Assembly: GCA_902793635.1 (NCBI GenBank)
Contig: CADBEA010000001.1
Span: 62,001 to 126,000, forward strand
Reading direction: 5' to 3'
DNA from: an uncultured Erysipelotrichaceae bacterium
GTDB taxonomy: Bacteria > Bacillota_I > Bacilli_A > Erysipelotrichales > Erysipelotrichaceae
Length of the DNA stretch: 64,000 nt
The translations under genes were made by a program, and so were the position numbers. This document shows, piece after piece, positions 1 through 8,242 of the stretch. The notes beneath the pieces are model-generated. The model saw only the letters and a list, made by a program, of their open reading frames with translations, made no database searches and was not told the DNA's origin. The first letter of the stretch is position 1; each line of letters begins with the position of its first letter.

Positions 1-2
1 AC

Positions 3-1253
3 ATTACGGAATGGATGGTCAGCATTGTCCGTAAGGAAGCGCTCAGACAGCTGACACCCGTCAGGACTTCAGCCGCATACAGTTCGTATTATGACAGTTC
101 TGATGAATATCCGACCCGTGAGGATGCCATGGCATTTGACGAAGATGAATGCCGTATCCGCATTCTGAAAGCACTGGATCAGATCACGGAACCGGAACGT
201 GCCGTTGTGGCGATGCGTTTCTTTGATCATATGTCCATTGACGAGATTGCCAAATCGCTGATGGTATCTCTGGATGAGGCAAGATCACTGCTGGTATCAG
301 GCAAAGCCGGGCTGAGGAACTCCGGAACGGCTGTCAGTACACTGATGGCATTATGTGAAAGAGTGAACCCGGATACATATACAACCGAAGCAATCGTCAT
401 CGATGAACCGCGTGAGGTCGAAGAACTGCCGGCTGAAGCAGCTGCCGCAAAACCGGTTGTTGCTGAAACACCTGCCGCACCGGTACACGAACCGGAACAC
501 AGTGAACAGATCGTTCTGCCGGAGCCGGAGGAAACACCAACTCCGCAGGCTGCGGATGAACATCCGATCATTCTCGAAGTTCCTGAACCGGCACCGGAAA
601 CACCGGTGATTCCTGAACCGGAAGAGAACGAACTGCCGGAAATCGCAGTGGCTGAACCAGTCGCTATCCCTGAACCTGAACCGGTCATCAAGGAAGTTCA
701 GACAGCCGTTGAACAGCCGCGTGTCCTTGAGGAACCCGAGGAGGAAAGAAAGATGCCTGTCCGTAAGAAGAAAAAGTCTCATATTCTCCTGAAGAGTCTG
801 ATTGCGATTCTGCTGGGTGCAGCGGCAGGCCTTGGCCTGTACCTCTATCTGGTCATGAACAAGCCGAAACCGTACCAGCCGCAGACAAAGCCGCAGACTA
901 CGGAAAAGGAAGAGACAACGGATAAGCAGGAAGAGAAACCGGCCGAAACCAAGACAGAAGAGACAAAGACCGAAGAAACAAAACCGGCAGAAACACAGCC
1001 GGAAAGCCAACCGGCAGAAACCCAGCCGGCGGATAACGGTGTCATCGGTACCGCTGAGGTCATTGTTGACCAGCTGCGTATCAGAGCCGGATCCGGTACA
1101 GGTTTTGACGAACTGGATGTTGCTGAATACGGTGCTGTCTATGATGTATACGAAGTCAGAACGGATGCCCAGTACATGTGGTACCGCATCGGTGATGACA
1201 TGTGGATCGCTGACTCGGAAGGCGAATGGGTAACCTTCACGCCAAGCAACTGA
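3..1253 (+). CDS. Sigma-70-family factor fused to a membrane anchor and extracytoplasmic SH3-like domain (5' partial)
   Basis: The reading frame is already open at base 3 (codons for I-T-E-W precede the first Met at 15), so the start and most of sigma region 2 lie outside the window. From the Met at 15, residues about 41-100 resemble sigma region 4 (EPERAVVAMRFF, then an HTH with SIDEIAKSL). A long Pro/Glu-rich linker follows. A basic patch (RKKKKS) leads into one transmembrane helix at about 258-282, then a Thr/Lys/Glu-rich stalk, then an SH3b-like domain at about 342-412 (LRIRAGSG, YRIGDDMW). Predicted topology is cytoplasmic sigma part and outside SH3 part. I infer a membrane-tethered transcription factor that may sense the cell wall. 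Sigma factors normally lack such a tail, so either tethering or proteolytic release would be needed. A terminator follows directly. The sigma assignment rests mainly on region 4. Confidence 0.72.
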   Translation: MTEWMVSIVRKEALRQLTPVRTSAAYSSYYDSSDEYPTREDAMAFDEDECRIRILKALDQITEPERAVVAMRFFDHMSIDEIAKSLMVSLDEARSLLVSGKAGLRNSGTAVSTLMALCERVNPDTYTTEAIVIDEPREVEELPAEAAAAKPVVAETPAAPVHEPEHSEQIVLPEPEETPTPQAADEHPIILEVPEPAPETPVIPEPEENELPEIAVAEPVAIPEPEPVIKEVQTAVEQPRVLEEPEEERKMPVRKKKKSHILLKSLIAILLGAAAGLGLYLYLVMNKPKPYQPQTKPQTTEKEETTDKQEEKPAETKTEETKTEETKPAETQPESQPAETQPADNGVIGTAEVIVDQLRIRAGSGTGFDELDVAEYGAVYDVYEVRTDAQYMWYRIGDDMWIADSEGEWVTFTPSN

Positions 1254-1260
1254 TAACCTG

Positions 1261-1290
1261 AAAAAAGACTTCAGCAATGAAGTCTTTTTT
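1261..1290 (+). terminator. Rho-independent terminator after the sigma/SH3 gene
   Basis: A perfect stem, GACTTCA / TGAAGTC with loop GCAA, is flanked by A6 and T6. It starts 7 bases after the stop codon. The flanking A and T runs make it usable on either strand. Confidence 0.9.
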
Positions 1291-1306
1291 ACTATACTTG
1301 TCATGT

Positions 1307-1927
1307 ATGGACGATCTGCAGAAAATTCACGATGCCGCAAGAGAAGATCATGTTCCGATCATGAAGGATGACGGAATGGCTTTTCTGCTTGCCTATCTGA
1401 AAGAACATGAGAATATCAGGGATATTCTGGAATGCGGCACAGCGGTAGGTTATTCAGCAATCAATATGGCGGAAGTCCGCTGGGATATGACAGTCGACAC
1501 ATTGGAAATCGATCCGGAAATGTATGAGACAGCCTGCCGCAATGTCAAGGAACGCGGTCTGCAGGACCGAGTAAACTGCTATCTCTGTGATGCGGCGGAG
1601 TTTCAGACAGATAAGATCTATGATCTGATTTTCATTGATGCGGCAAAATCACAGTACCGACGCTATATGGAACATTTCTTCCGCAATACGATGCCGGGAA
1701 CGGTGTTTATCTTTGATAATCTGAATTTTCACGGTATTGTCGACGATCCGCAGCTTTCTGATAACCGCGGTACACTGCAGATGACAAGGAAGATCCGAAA
1801 CTTCCGGGAACATCTTCTGAATGACAGCCGTTTTGAAACAGTCTATTATCCGGATACCGGCGACGGCGTTGCGGTGGCAAAGCGAAAAAAAAGTTCCTCA
1901 TTTGAGGAACAGTCCGGTAAACAGTGA
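1307..1927 (+). CDS. trmR: TrmR-type class I SAM-dependent O-methyltransferase
   Basis: This 206-residue protein has the motifs of the small O-methyltransferase family: motif I ILECGTAVGYSA, an acidic post-I loop TLEIDPEM, LIFIDAAKSQYRRY, and FDNLNFHG. The order and spacing match the B. subtilis TrmR/YrrM group, which methylates 5-hydroxyuridine in the wobble position of tRNA. The assignment is from pattern similarity. I chose Met 1307 because the in-frame Met at 1277 lies in the loop of the preceding terminator and would add an unnatural hydrophobic leader. No ribosome binding site is visible before either. TATACT at 1293-1298 lies only 9 bases before the start, so a leaderless or very short-leader transcript is possible. 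The 3' end overlaps the convergent YvlD-like gene by 30 bases. Confidence 0.75.
   Translation: MDDLQKIHDAAREDHVPIMKDDGMAFLLAYLKEHENIRDILECGTAVGYSAINMAEVRWDMTVDTLEIDPEMYETACRNVKERGLQDRVNCYLCDAAEFQTDKIYDLIFIDAAKSQYRRYMEHFFRNTMPGTVFIFDNLNFHGIVDDPQLSDNRGTLQMTRKIRNFREHLLNDSRFETVYYPDTGDGVAVAKRKKSSSFEEQSGKQ
1885..1910 (-). terminator. Minus-strand terminator of the YvlD-like gene, inside the trmR 3' end
   Basis: On the minus strand the stem GTTCCTCA / TGAGGAAC is followed by eight T. The stem includes the stop codon of the minus-strand gene, and the whole terminator lies inside the last codons of the convergent methyltransferase gene. Confidence 0.8.
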
Positions 1928-2239
1928 ATTCAGAAAACTGATGACAATACTGAGGAATACAGCTGAACCGAAAGTTTTGATATGAGCACCGGATGTCATG
2001 GAAAAAGCCAGTGACAGTACAACACCATTGATAATGAATGTGAACAGTCCGAGTGTCAGCACCGTGATCGGAGCTCCGAGGAACATCAGAATCGGCTGTA
2101 CGGTATTCTGCAGCAGGGTCAGGATCAAAGCCAGAAAAATGATCGAGCCAATACCATTAAAGTTCACGTTTTTGGATAATTTATCAACAACCAGCAGAGA
2201 ACAGAAGGTAATACCGGCTGTTACAAGATAATCTGCCAT
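1898..2239 (-). CDS. YvlD / phage-holin-superfamily-IV small membrane protein
   Basis: This 113-residue, very hydrophobic protein has about four membrane helices. Family landmarks are the mid-protein segment NTVQPILMFLGAPITVLTLG and the following FTFIINGVVL. The pattern is typical of the YvlD/DUF360 family, often labelled phage holin family IV but usually chromosomal and not lytic. In Bacilli such proteins are linked to envelope stress. The start has a good ribosome binding site (AAAAAAGGAG, 8 bases before ATG). It lies downstream of the ydjIGH-like operon on the same strand, separated by a strong inverted repeat. No catalytic motif is seen. Confidence 0.8.
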   Translation of the reverse strand: MADYLVTAGITFCSLLVVDKLSKNVNFNGIGSIIFLALILTLLQNTVQPILMFLGAPITVLTLGLFTFIINGVVLSLAFSMTSGAHIKTFGSAVFLSIVISFLNSLFTGLFLK

Positions 2240-2260
2240 AATATCAATCTCCTTTTTTAA

Positions 2261-2283
2261 GAGGACACTCTGCGGTGTCCTCT
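2261..2283. terminator. Inverted repeat between the YdjH-like and YvlD-like genes
   Basis: A perfect 9-bp stem AGAGGACAC / GTGTCCTCT has a 5-base loop. On the minus strand it lacks a clear T tract, because the A-rich ribosome binding site of the next gene follows. It may be a weak terminator or an mRNA processing and stability element. Confidence 0.45.
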
Positions 2284-2311
2284 GTTTATATTATTCCTAT
2301 TGTCCTGAAAA

Positions 2312-3148
2312 TCAATGACGGAAACTGCCGCTGTGATGGGAGAATCCCCCGGAATTGACAGTTGTTCCGCCGCCCCTTCCGGAAGAGGAACTGCGAGGCA
2401 GAGGCGTATGCATTTCCGTGCGGTTGATAAACAGGTCCTGGACACGGTTAATATTGATGCCGTTTCTGGCAAAGTAGTTATGCGCTTCTGTCTTGATACC
2501 GGTGTTTTTGTTGCGGGCTTTCAGACCCAGGCAGGTCAGAAGAGCGGCAATCGGCGGCAGGCCGAAGGTCGCACCGATCTTCATACTGCGGCTGGCTGCT
2601 TCCTGTTCCTTTTTGTTCTGCTGATAGGCAGGGTCGTTGTTGGTGTCAAACGGTTCACCGTGGGATTCCAGATATGTCAGCATCGTATCAGACTGGCTCA
2701 GGAATTCACTGCATGCTGTATACCAGTCGGAGGAGGACAGGAAGTACTCGATCCGGCGGGCCATTTTCGTTTTGGCGTGATCCGTGAATGCAGTGTTGGC
2801 AGTATTGCCATGTGCGCACAGGTCATATTCGCCTTCGTTCATTGCGACCAGCAGAAGGATACCGTCATCACTGATGCCGAGATCTTCATTGTTGAAGACA
2901 TACTCCGAAGCATCGACGACATTGTTTGCAAAGCCGCGGTAGGTATCAATGAAGCGGATATAGACACCGCAGTTATGTACGTCGGAAATGCGCTGGGCAT
3001 AGGCATCCAGCTGTTCCAGCTGATAATCACTGATCAGTCCGGTTTCATCATCGACATGAACGTCATTGTCGGCGAATACCGGCAGCAGGAACATGCCGAG
3101 ACCAAGCGTGAGGATCAGTACAGTCAGAAGGCTTCTCAGTTTTTTCAT
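2312..3148 (-). CDS. TPM-domain membrane protein (YdjH-like)
   Basis: This 278-residue protein has an N-terminal signal sequence (MKKLRSLLTVLILTLGLGMF, cleavage near VFADN). An extracytoplasmic TPM domain follows at about 30-165 (TGLISDYQLEQLDAYAQRIS, DDGILLLVAMNEGEYDL). A membrane helix lies near 190-208, and the Ser/Gly-rich tail ends GGFSHHSGSFRH, a common TPM-protein ending. Its ATG overlaps the stop codon of the upstream zinc-ribbon gene, so translation is probably coupled. In B. subtilis the equivalent set ydjG-ydjH-ydjI follows pspA and takes part in membrane-stress response; the same three protein types occur here without pspA. TPM proteins elsewhere are reported as phosphatases or assembly factors, and I cannot choose between these here. 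Confidence 0.85.
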   Translation of the reverse strand: MKKLRSLLTVLILTLGLGMFLLPVFADNDVHVDDETGLISDYQLEQLDAYAQRISDVHNCGVYIRFIDTYRGFANNVVDASEYVFNNEDLGISDDGILLLVAMNEGEYDLCAHGNTANTAFTDHAKTKMARRIEYFLSSSDWYTACSEFLSQSDTMLTYLESHGEPFDTNNDPAYQQNKKEQEAASRSMKIGATFGLPPIAALLTCLGLKARNKNTGIKTEAHNYFARNGININRVQDLFINRTEMHTPLPRSSSSGRGGGTTVNSGGFSHHSGSFRH

Positions 3149-4236
3149 CAGAGTTTACCTCCCAGTAAGACAAAGAACAGAATGACGATACCGACTACCG
3201 TGATGATCAGGAACCAGCGGATCAGCTTCATGTTGTCCGTCGGCATGTCACCGACCATCCGGCCGGTCTGACCGTTCATCGCGAACAGATAATTCGTGTT
3301 GTTCCACTTCGTCGACAGCATCCATACCGGCAGCAATGCGTAGTGAACGCGGCCGCGGCGGATATTGATCTGCTGGCTCTCCGGGAAGACACCGGAATAA
3401 CCAATGATCGTTTTATGCAGTTCCGAGGTGGTACTGTTGCGCATGCGGTTTTCCGCACGCTTGGCATCCACTTCCGGCTCGACATCATAACGGTCAGCCA
3501 GATAACCCGGCAGATAAGCCATTTCAAAGGGAACCATTTCATCGTAGTCGAACGGTTCGATGGCATCCATGAATTCATCCGGCATTTTGCTGGAGGCATC
3601 GGCAGGTACTTTTTCAAAGGAAACAGAACCGCCGCGCAGCAGACGATAATGCTCGGTAATGGTCACAAGATCATCACCGCGCTGGGTGGAGTGTGTACGT
3701 TCCGCCCGGAAGGAAGCGTTAATGTCGACCCGGGCATCATAGAGCCAGAAGGGGACATAAACACCTTTGATTTCCTGAATATGATTGTTACGGGTAAAGG
3801 CATCCGGAAGCAGCGGCTTACCTTTGTAAAACTCCTTCAGTTTACTGACAGCCTGATCCTTTGTCAGCTTGAACGGAATGACATAGTCAGGCTTCAGGGC
3901 ACCGTGGAACTGAGCCGGGACGATCGTCGGGTTGCCGCAGTAGGGACAGCTGGTGGCAGCTGTGTTCTCATCACAGATCAGCTGGGCACCGCAGGAAGGG
4001 CAGCTGTAAGCACGCAGATGCTTCGCTTCTTCTTCCGTCCACTGCAGCGTTTCAATATCGGCGGTTTCCGTACCCTGTTCAACGGCTGCCGCATTGGCGG
4101 CGCCATATACTTCTTCTATTTCGGCATTGCTGAAGGTCGAACCGCAGAAGTCACATTTCAGCTTCTGCTCAGTCGCGTCCCAGTGCAGCGGACCGCCGCA
4201 GGAAGGACACTGATAGTTTGTAACCTGATCAGCCAT
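3148..4236 (-). CDS. TFIIB-type zinc-ribbon membrane protein (YdjG-like)
   Basis: This 362-residue protein has two zinc ribbons at the N terminus: CPSCGGPLHW...CDFCGS at about 6-30 and CPSCGAQLIC...CPYCGNP at about 68-95. A conserved middle region follows (YVIPFKLTKDQA, YVPFWLYDA) with a single C-terminal membrane helix (about 337-358). This is the YdjG architecture. I chose ATG 4236 because AAAGGTTGG lies 8 bases upstream; the frame extends to a TTG at 4248 that is less well placed. It is the second gene of the operon, after the SPFH gene and overlapping the TPM gene. A longer relative occurs at 58047-59684. Confidence 0.85.
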   Translation of the reverse strand: MADQVTNYQCPSCGGPLHWDATEQKLKCDFCGSTFSNAEIEEVYGAANAAAVEQGTETADIETLQWTEEEAKHLRAYSCPSCGAQLICDENTAATSCPYCGNPTIVPAQFHGALKPDYVIPFKLTKDQAVSKLKEFYKGKPLLPDAFTRNNHIQEIKGVYVPFWLYDARVDINASFRAERTHSTQRGDDLVTITEHYRLLRGGSVSFEKVPADASSKMPDEFMDAIEPFDYDEMVPFEMAYLPGYLADRYDVEPEVDAKRAENRMRNSTTSELHKTIIGYSGVFPESQQINIRRGRVHYALLPVWMLSTKWNNTNYLFAMNGQTGRMVGDMPTDNMKLIRWFLIITVVGIVILFFVLLGGKL

Positions 4237-4262
4237 AAATATCACCAACCTTTATCTTTAAG

Positions 4263-4295
4263 AAAGGACCCGGGCAGAAATGACCCGGATCCTTT
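4263..4295 (-). other. Intercistronic stem-loop in the ydjI-ydjG-like operon
   Basis: The arms AAAGGACCCGGG and CCCGGATCCTTT pair with one mismatch around a 9-base loop, between the SPFH stop and the zinc-ribbon start. There is no T run on the minus strand, so it is more likely an attenuator-like or stabilising hairpin than a full terminator. Confidence 0.5.
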
Positions 4296-4328
4296 GGAAA
4301 TCATTCAGAACCGGAAAGAAGCTCGTTA

Positions 4329-5522
4329 TTATTCCGGCTTTGGTTTTCCGCAGTTGCTGCAGAAGTTGCCTTCATTGACAGCGTTGCAGCTCGGGCAGAT
4401 CCATTTTGCAGAAACAGGTCTCGGTTCACCGCAGTTGCTGCAGAAATTGCCTGTGCTTTCAGCACCGCACTTCGGGCACTTCCATGCATCCGGTGCAGTT
4501 GTCTGAGCGGCTTTCGCGTTTGCAGCATTCTGATACATGGCGGTAACGTTGACGCCGCCAGCTGACTGGGCAGCATTCAGTCCGATGAAACCGGCAGCGG
4601 CGCCGTTCGGATTGTTGGCTGCGTCTCTCATAGCATCTGCTGTGGCAGCGGCCATGTTGGCAGCACCGAGTGTCGGGTCTGCATATGTGGCAGCAACCTG
4701 GAGCTGCTTGATTCTTTCTTCGTCATCAGCATTTGCCTTGATGGAGGACATGCCGAAGGAAACGATTTCAACACCGCGGAGCTGTGTCCATTTCTTGGAA
4801 AGCTCACCGTTCAGCAGTTCTGTCAGTTCAACTGTATGAGCCGGCAGCTGAGAATAACGGACGCCTTTCTCGCTGATCTTTGCGAATGCCGGCTGCAGAG
4901 CGGTCAGCAGTTCGGATCTCATCTGATCTTCCAGTTGAGAAACTTTGTAAACGTCAGAAACATTTGCACAGACATTTGTGTAGAACAGAATCGGGTCTAC
5001 AACTTTAATGCTGTATTCGCCGAAGCACTTGACGCTGACATCCAGGTCAATGTTGGCACGTGTATCGATCACTCTGAACGGAACCGGTGAAGCTGTGCCG
5101 TATTTCAGACCAGTGATTTCCTTTGTATTGAAGTAATAAACTCTCTGATCCGCTGCCGGCTGTCCGCCGAATGTGAAACGCTTGCCGATTTCCGCGAATA
5201 CATTCTTGATGCCTTCGCTCAGAGTACCCGTAAAGATAGACGGTTCTGTCTTGGAATCATATTTGTATTCACCTGGTTCAGCACAGAGGTCAACTACCTG
5301 ACCCTGTTCGACGATGACCATGCACTGTCCGTCTGCTACAGCAATTACAGAACCATCAGTTATGATGTTGTCACTGCCGAAGTTGCCGGAAATGCCTGAT
5401 GTTCTCTTGGTGCCTTTGATTACGATCGTGTCGTTCGGAATTGCTTCACAATAGAAATACTCTTTCCACTGATCAGCCAATGTTGATCCGGCTGCACCTA
5501 AAGCTGCTAAAACTAATCCCAT
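4329..5522 (-). CDS. SPFH/band-7 protein with C-terminal zinc ribbons (YdjI-like)
   Basis: This 397-residue protein begins with a short hydrophobic segment, then an SPFH domain (about 25-280: VIKGTKRTSG, PSIFTGTLSEG, VRYSQLPAHT). An Ala/Asn-rich linker follows, then two zinc ribbons at the end (WKCPKCGAESTGNFCSNCG and WICPSCNAVNEGNFCSNCG). SPFH proteins form membrane-associated scaffolds, and the YdjI type pairs with YdjG and YdjH. The start has GGAG 7 bases upstream and a strong sigma-A promoter. It is the first gene of the operon. The SPFH and zinc-ribbon calls are clear; the membrane-stress role is inferred from the B. subtilis operon. Confidence 0.87.
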   Translation of the reverse strand: MGLVLAALGAAGSTLADQWKEYFYCEAIPNDTIVIKGTKRTSGISGNFGSDNIITDGSVIAVADGQCMVIVEQGQVVDLCAEPGEYKYDSKTEPSIFTGTLSEGIKNVFAEIGKRFTFGGQPAADQRVYYFNTKEITGLKYGTASPVPFRVIDTRANIDLDVSVKCFGEYSIKVVDPILFYTNVCANVSDVYKVSQLEDQMRSELLTALQPAFAKISEKGVRYSQLPAHTVELTELLNGELSKKWTQLRGVEIVSFGMSSIKANADDEERIKQLQVAATYADPTLGAANMAAATADAMRDAANNPNGAAAGFIGLNAAQSAGGVNVTAMYQNAANAKAAQTTAPDAWKCPKCGAESTGNFCSNCGEPRPVSAKWICPSCNAVNEGNFCSNCGKPKPE

Positions 5523-5568
5523 TTTATTACTCTCCTTCGCTTTATATAATGCAATTTACGCTAATAAA

Positions 5569-5597
5569 ATCATAGCATTCACATGACCGGTGGTCAA
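5569..5597 (-). promoter_or_regulatory. Sigma-A promoter of the ydjI-ydjG-ydjH-like operon
   Basis: On the minus strand TTGACC (5597-5592) is followed by 17 bases and TATGAT (5574-5569). The small palindrome TGACC-GGT-GGTCA (5584-5596) covers the -35 box and could be an operator. The promoter is not of the extracytoplasmic sigma type (no AAC/CGT pair). Confidence 0.8.
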
Positions 5598-5624
5598 TGC
5601 GTTGAAACCAGAAAACCGGATATT

Positions 5625-5652
5625 AAAAAACCGTTTCCATCGGAAACGGTTC
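5625..5652 (-). terminator. Terminator of the clostripain-like gene
   Basis: The minus-strand stem AACCGTTTCC / GGAAACGGTT is followed by T6. It lies just after the stop codon of the protease gene. Confidence 0.9.
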
Positions 5653-5662
5653 TGTGAGTGAA

Positions 5663-8131
5663 TCAGTATGTCAGCATCGGTGTGCGGCGGGCAGAATCAT
5701 AGATATCCTGCAGTTCATATCCGAAGAGGATCTGTTCCGCCTTGACGCGCATGTCGGTCATTTCCAGACCGTCGCCGACCGTGATCGTATGGCCAATCTT
5801 GTAGGTGTTGGAATAATTGCCTTCCATATCATAGAAGTCGCAGATGAAGTCAATGGTATCGCTGGCCTTGAGGCAGACGACCTTTTCTTCCGAATTGCCG
5901 TTGACGTCTTCTTCAGCATATTCACCGTTCAGAGCGTCTTTTTCATTGATATAAGGAATCAGCTTGCCATCGGTCTGCAGATCGTCATAGACCATTTCCG
6001 CACCGAGAACGACGCCGTTTTCTTCTTCGCCGGAATATTCGACGATCAGGTGGGCACGCTGTCCGTTCAGCAGGCAGGGGATATAGCCGCGGGTGACCCA
6101 GGTGCCGTCTTCGGCCGGTTCACTGTACAGCATATAATACGGAACGATCTGATCATTGACAGCCGGCCACAGACCGTCATATTCCATGACAAGATCATTG
6201 TCTTCATCAAAGGTGAAGATATTGTCCAGACCGAGATCCAGATAACCGTTATCATCCTTGACCCAGACGTTCAGTTTGACATCCTGCACCAGACTCCAGT
6301 CTTCTGCGGACAGAGACAGGACCTTCTTGCCGTCTTTCTCTGTCAGGATCAGATCAGAACTGTCGAGATGACTTCTGCCGCCCATCAGGAGCTGGGAGAG
6401 AAGGCCAAAGGTGGAATTGTCGACGCCGGAATTGCCGCCCAGCAACTGGGTAATATCGATGACGTTGGAAGAGGAGCTGCCGCTTCCGCCGCCAAGGAGA
6501 CTGTTCAGATCGATCGTCGAGAACGGAGTGCCGTTGGATACCTGGCCGCCGCCCAGCAGATCGAAGATGGAAGAAGAAGTGTAGTTGTTGGCTGCCTGAC
6601 CGGAGGACTGCAGGGTTGCGAATGATTTGACAGCACCGGCATAATCACTGTTGAAGTCGATGTTGTCATAGATCTGGACCATGCCGCTGACTCGTCTGAT
6701 GTTCCGGTACGGGAAGTAAACACTGACACCGTAGGCGTTATTGATATTGCGGGTACGGTTGTATTTGACACATTTCTGAATTGCCTCGGCAAGTTCCTTT
6801 GACTCAGGCGTGTTCAGCATGGTGCAGAAGTGGACCATGTCAATCTGGTCGATCTTCTGAGATGCGGCGAATTCTCTTGTGGAGCTGCGGGCATCTGCCA
6901 CTGCCTGGTAATTGTTATTCTGAACGTTCTCCGTCAGCATCTTCGAGAACTTGGTCAGGGATGCCGGGACAGTGTTCTTGAATTCCGCCAGGTCAATGAT
7001 TGAAAGTGTGTACTTGTCACTGGCGGACACATAGTTGGACTGTCGGGTGGTGCAGAATGTATCGATGACGGTCTTGCCGAGTTCGACAGACGGGGTGGAA
7101 GTGTTTTTCGCCAGCTGGCTCAGCCAGTCAACGTGATACCAGCCGGTGCCCGGTTCGGTTTCTTCCGAAGCCAGCAGGTAGTCAGCGTATGGTTCGACAG
7201 CGATCGCGGTTTCCATATTGGCCATCAGGCAGGCATCGAAGCCGATGATGTCGAACTTGACGCCGCCCGCTTTCAGGCCGGCCGCGATACGGTCGACTGT
7301 CATGGAGCCGTTCGGATATACTTCGTCATAGCCATAACCGGCATACGATCCGCCGCCGTGATCCCACATGATCAGAATATAGCGGTTGGCCGGATAGTTC
7401 TTGGAACAGTACTGAATGAATTCCGCCAGTGTAGCGGCGTCAGTCATCGGCTTGCGTCCGAGATTGCCTTCCAGTTTCTGCAGGGAACGGTCGGAAACGC
7501 GCCAGATCTGATTGGTGTTGGACGATACGACAGAGTTCTTCCAGCGTTTTGTTCCGCCGGTTTCAACGATGATGTTCACTTTGTCGGAATGCGTGGCATA
7601 TGCCATCTCATTCAGATCGGACGTGCCCATGCCGTAATTGGTTTCCAGATCGGTACCGCACATGTAGACCATAACGGTTACCTGATCCTTGCCGTCGCCA
7701 AGCAGCTTCGTATACTTGTCACGTGAGCCGCTGGCTACCGTTGTGTCAGCCTGCGGTGTTGTGGCATTGGTATAGGTGACGTTGTTTGTCGTCTGGGTGC
7801 CGAAGTGATAACCGGTAGACGGTGCCGAAGGCGTCTGGGTTGTCTGCTGGGTCGGAGCCGGGGTCTGCGGCTGGGTGACAGGTGTCTGTGTATTGCCGCC
7901 ACCGAGAATGTTTCCGCCGCCGAAAACCAGCAGGGCCAGTACTGCCAGCAGGGAAAGCGAACCGCCGCCGCGTGTAATACCTCTTATCGGTTTCTTGTTT
8001 ATCGGTTTCTTGTCGGATGACTCCTTCTGGCTGTTGCCAACTGGGCCGGTATTAAGACCTTCTTCTCGCTTATGAACTTCACCGGTCTTGCCAGAGTCAT
8101 GGCGTTTTCTGCTATGTGGACCTTGTGACAT
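5663..8131 (-). CDS. Clostripain-family (C11) cysteine protease, membrane-anchored
   Basis: This 822-residue protein starts with a polar, basic N terminus, one membrane helix (LSLLAVLALLVFGGG, about 56-71) and a Gln/Thr/Pro-rich linker, so the bulk is probably outside the cell. The C11 peptidase core runs from about 145 to 480. The catalytic His is in WDHGGGSYAGYG (near 257) and the catalytic Cys in IGFDACLMANME (near 300). A Ser/Gly linker and a C-terminal beta-rich domain follow (about 600-822). Met 8131 has GGAGG 9 bases upstream; an in-frame Met at 8164 is less likely. It is a single gene with its own terminator. The substrate is unknown; family members cleave after Arg or Lys. Confidence 0.88.
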   Translation of the reverse strand: MSQGPHSRKRHDSGKTGEVHKREEGLNTGPVGNSQKESSDKKPINKKPIRGITRGGGSLSLLAVLALLVFGGGNILGGGNTQTPVTQPQTPAPTQQTTQTPSAPSTGYHFGTQTTNNVTYTNATTPQADTTVASGSRDKYTKLLGDGKDQVTVMVYMCGTDLETNYGMGTSDLNEMAYATHSDKVNIIVETGGTKRWKNSVVSSNTNQIWRVSDRSLQKLEGNLGRKPMTDAATLAEFIQYCSKNYPANRYILIMWDHGGGSYAGYGYDEVYPNGSMTVDRIAAGLKAGGVKFDIIGFDACLMANMETAIAVEPYADYLLASEETEPGTGWYHVDWLSQLAKNTSTPSVELGKTVIDTFCTTRQSNYVSASDKYTLSIIDLAEFKNTVPASLTKFSKMLTENVQNNNYQAVADARSSTREFAASQKIDQIDMVHFCTMLNTPESKELAEAIQKCVKYNRTRNINNAYGVSVYFPYRNIRRVSGMVQIYDNIDFNSDYAGAVKSFATLQSSGQAANNYTSSSIFDLLGGGQVSNGTPFSTIDLNSLLGGGSGSSSSNVIDITQLLGGNSGVDNSTFGLLSQLLMGGRSHLDSSDLILTEKDGKKVLSLSAEDWSLVQDVKLNVWVKDDNGYLDLGLDNIFTFDEDNDLVMEYDGLWPAVNDQIVPYYMLYSEPAEDGTWVTRGYIPCLLNGQRAHLIVEYSGEEENGVVLGAEMVYDDLQTDGKLIPYINEKDALNGEYAEEDVNGNSEEKVVCLKASDTIDFICDFYDMEGNYSNTYKIGHTITVGDGLEMTDMRVKAEQILFGYELQDIYDSARRTPMLTY

Positions 8132-8162
8132 ATTATTTTCCTCCAGATACTTTGCTAAAAAC

Positions 8163-8168
8163 ATTATA
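8163..8168 (-). promoter_or_regulatory. Extended -10 element of the clostripain-like gene
   Basis: On the minus strand TGC precedes TATAAT (8168-8163), an extended -10 element, about 32 bases before the start codon. No good -35 box is seen. Confidence 0.6.
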
Positions 8169-8204
8169 GCAAATTGTAATCATAAAAATGTGTTCATAAT
8201 TAAC

Positions 8205-8233
8205 TTGAAATAATAGAAAGATAGTGCTATCAT
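8205..8233 (+). promoter_or_regulatory. Promoter of tRNA-Asn
   Basis: TTGAAA (8205-8210), a 17-base spacer and TATCAT (8228-8233) lie 10 bases before the tRNA 5' end. Confidence 0.78.
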
Positions 8234-8242
8234 AATTTCGCT

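Noticed and set aside
351-1340. Long minus-strand open frame opposite the sigma/SH3 gene
   Set aside because: Composition is biased to Arg, Phe and Cys as expected for the complement of a Glu/Pro-rich gene; no start signal and no family.
2315-3271. Plus-strand frame opposite the YdjH-like gene
   Set aside because: The opposite strand has a clear TPM protein with signal peptide and coupled start; this frame has no ribosome binding site or motif.
5654-6625. Plus-strand frame opposite the clostripain-like gene
   Set aside because: It is the complement of a strong coding frame and begins inside that gene's end and terminator.
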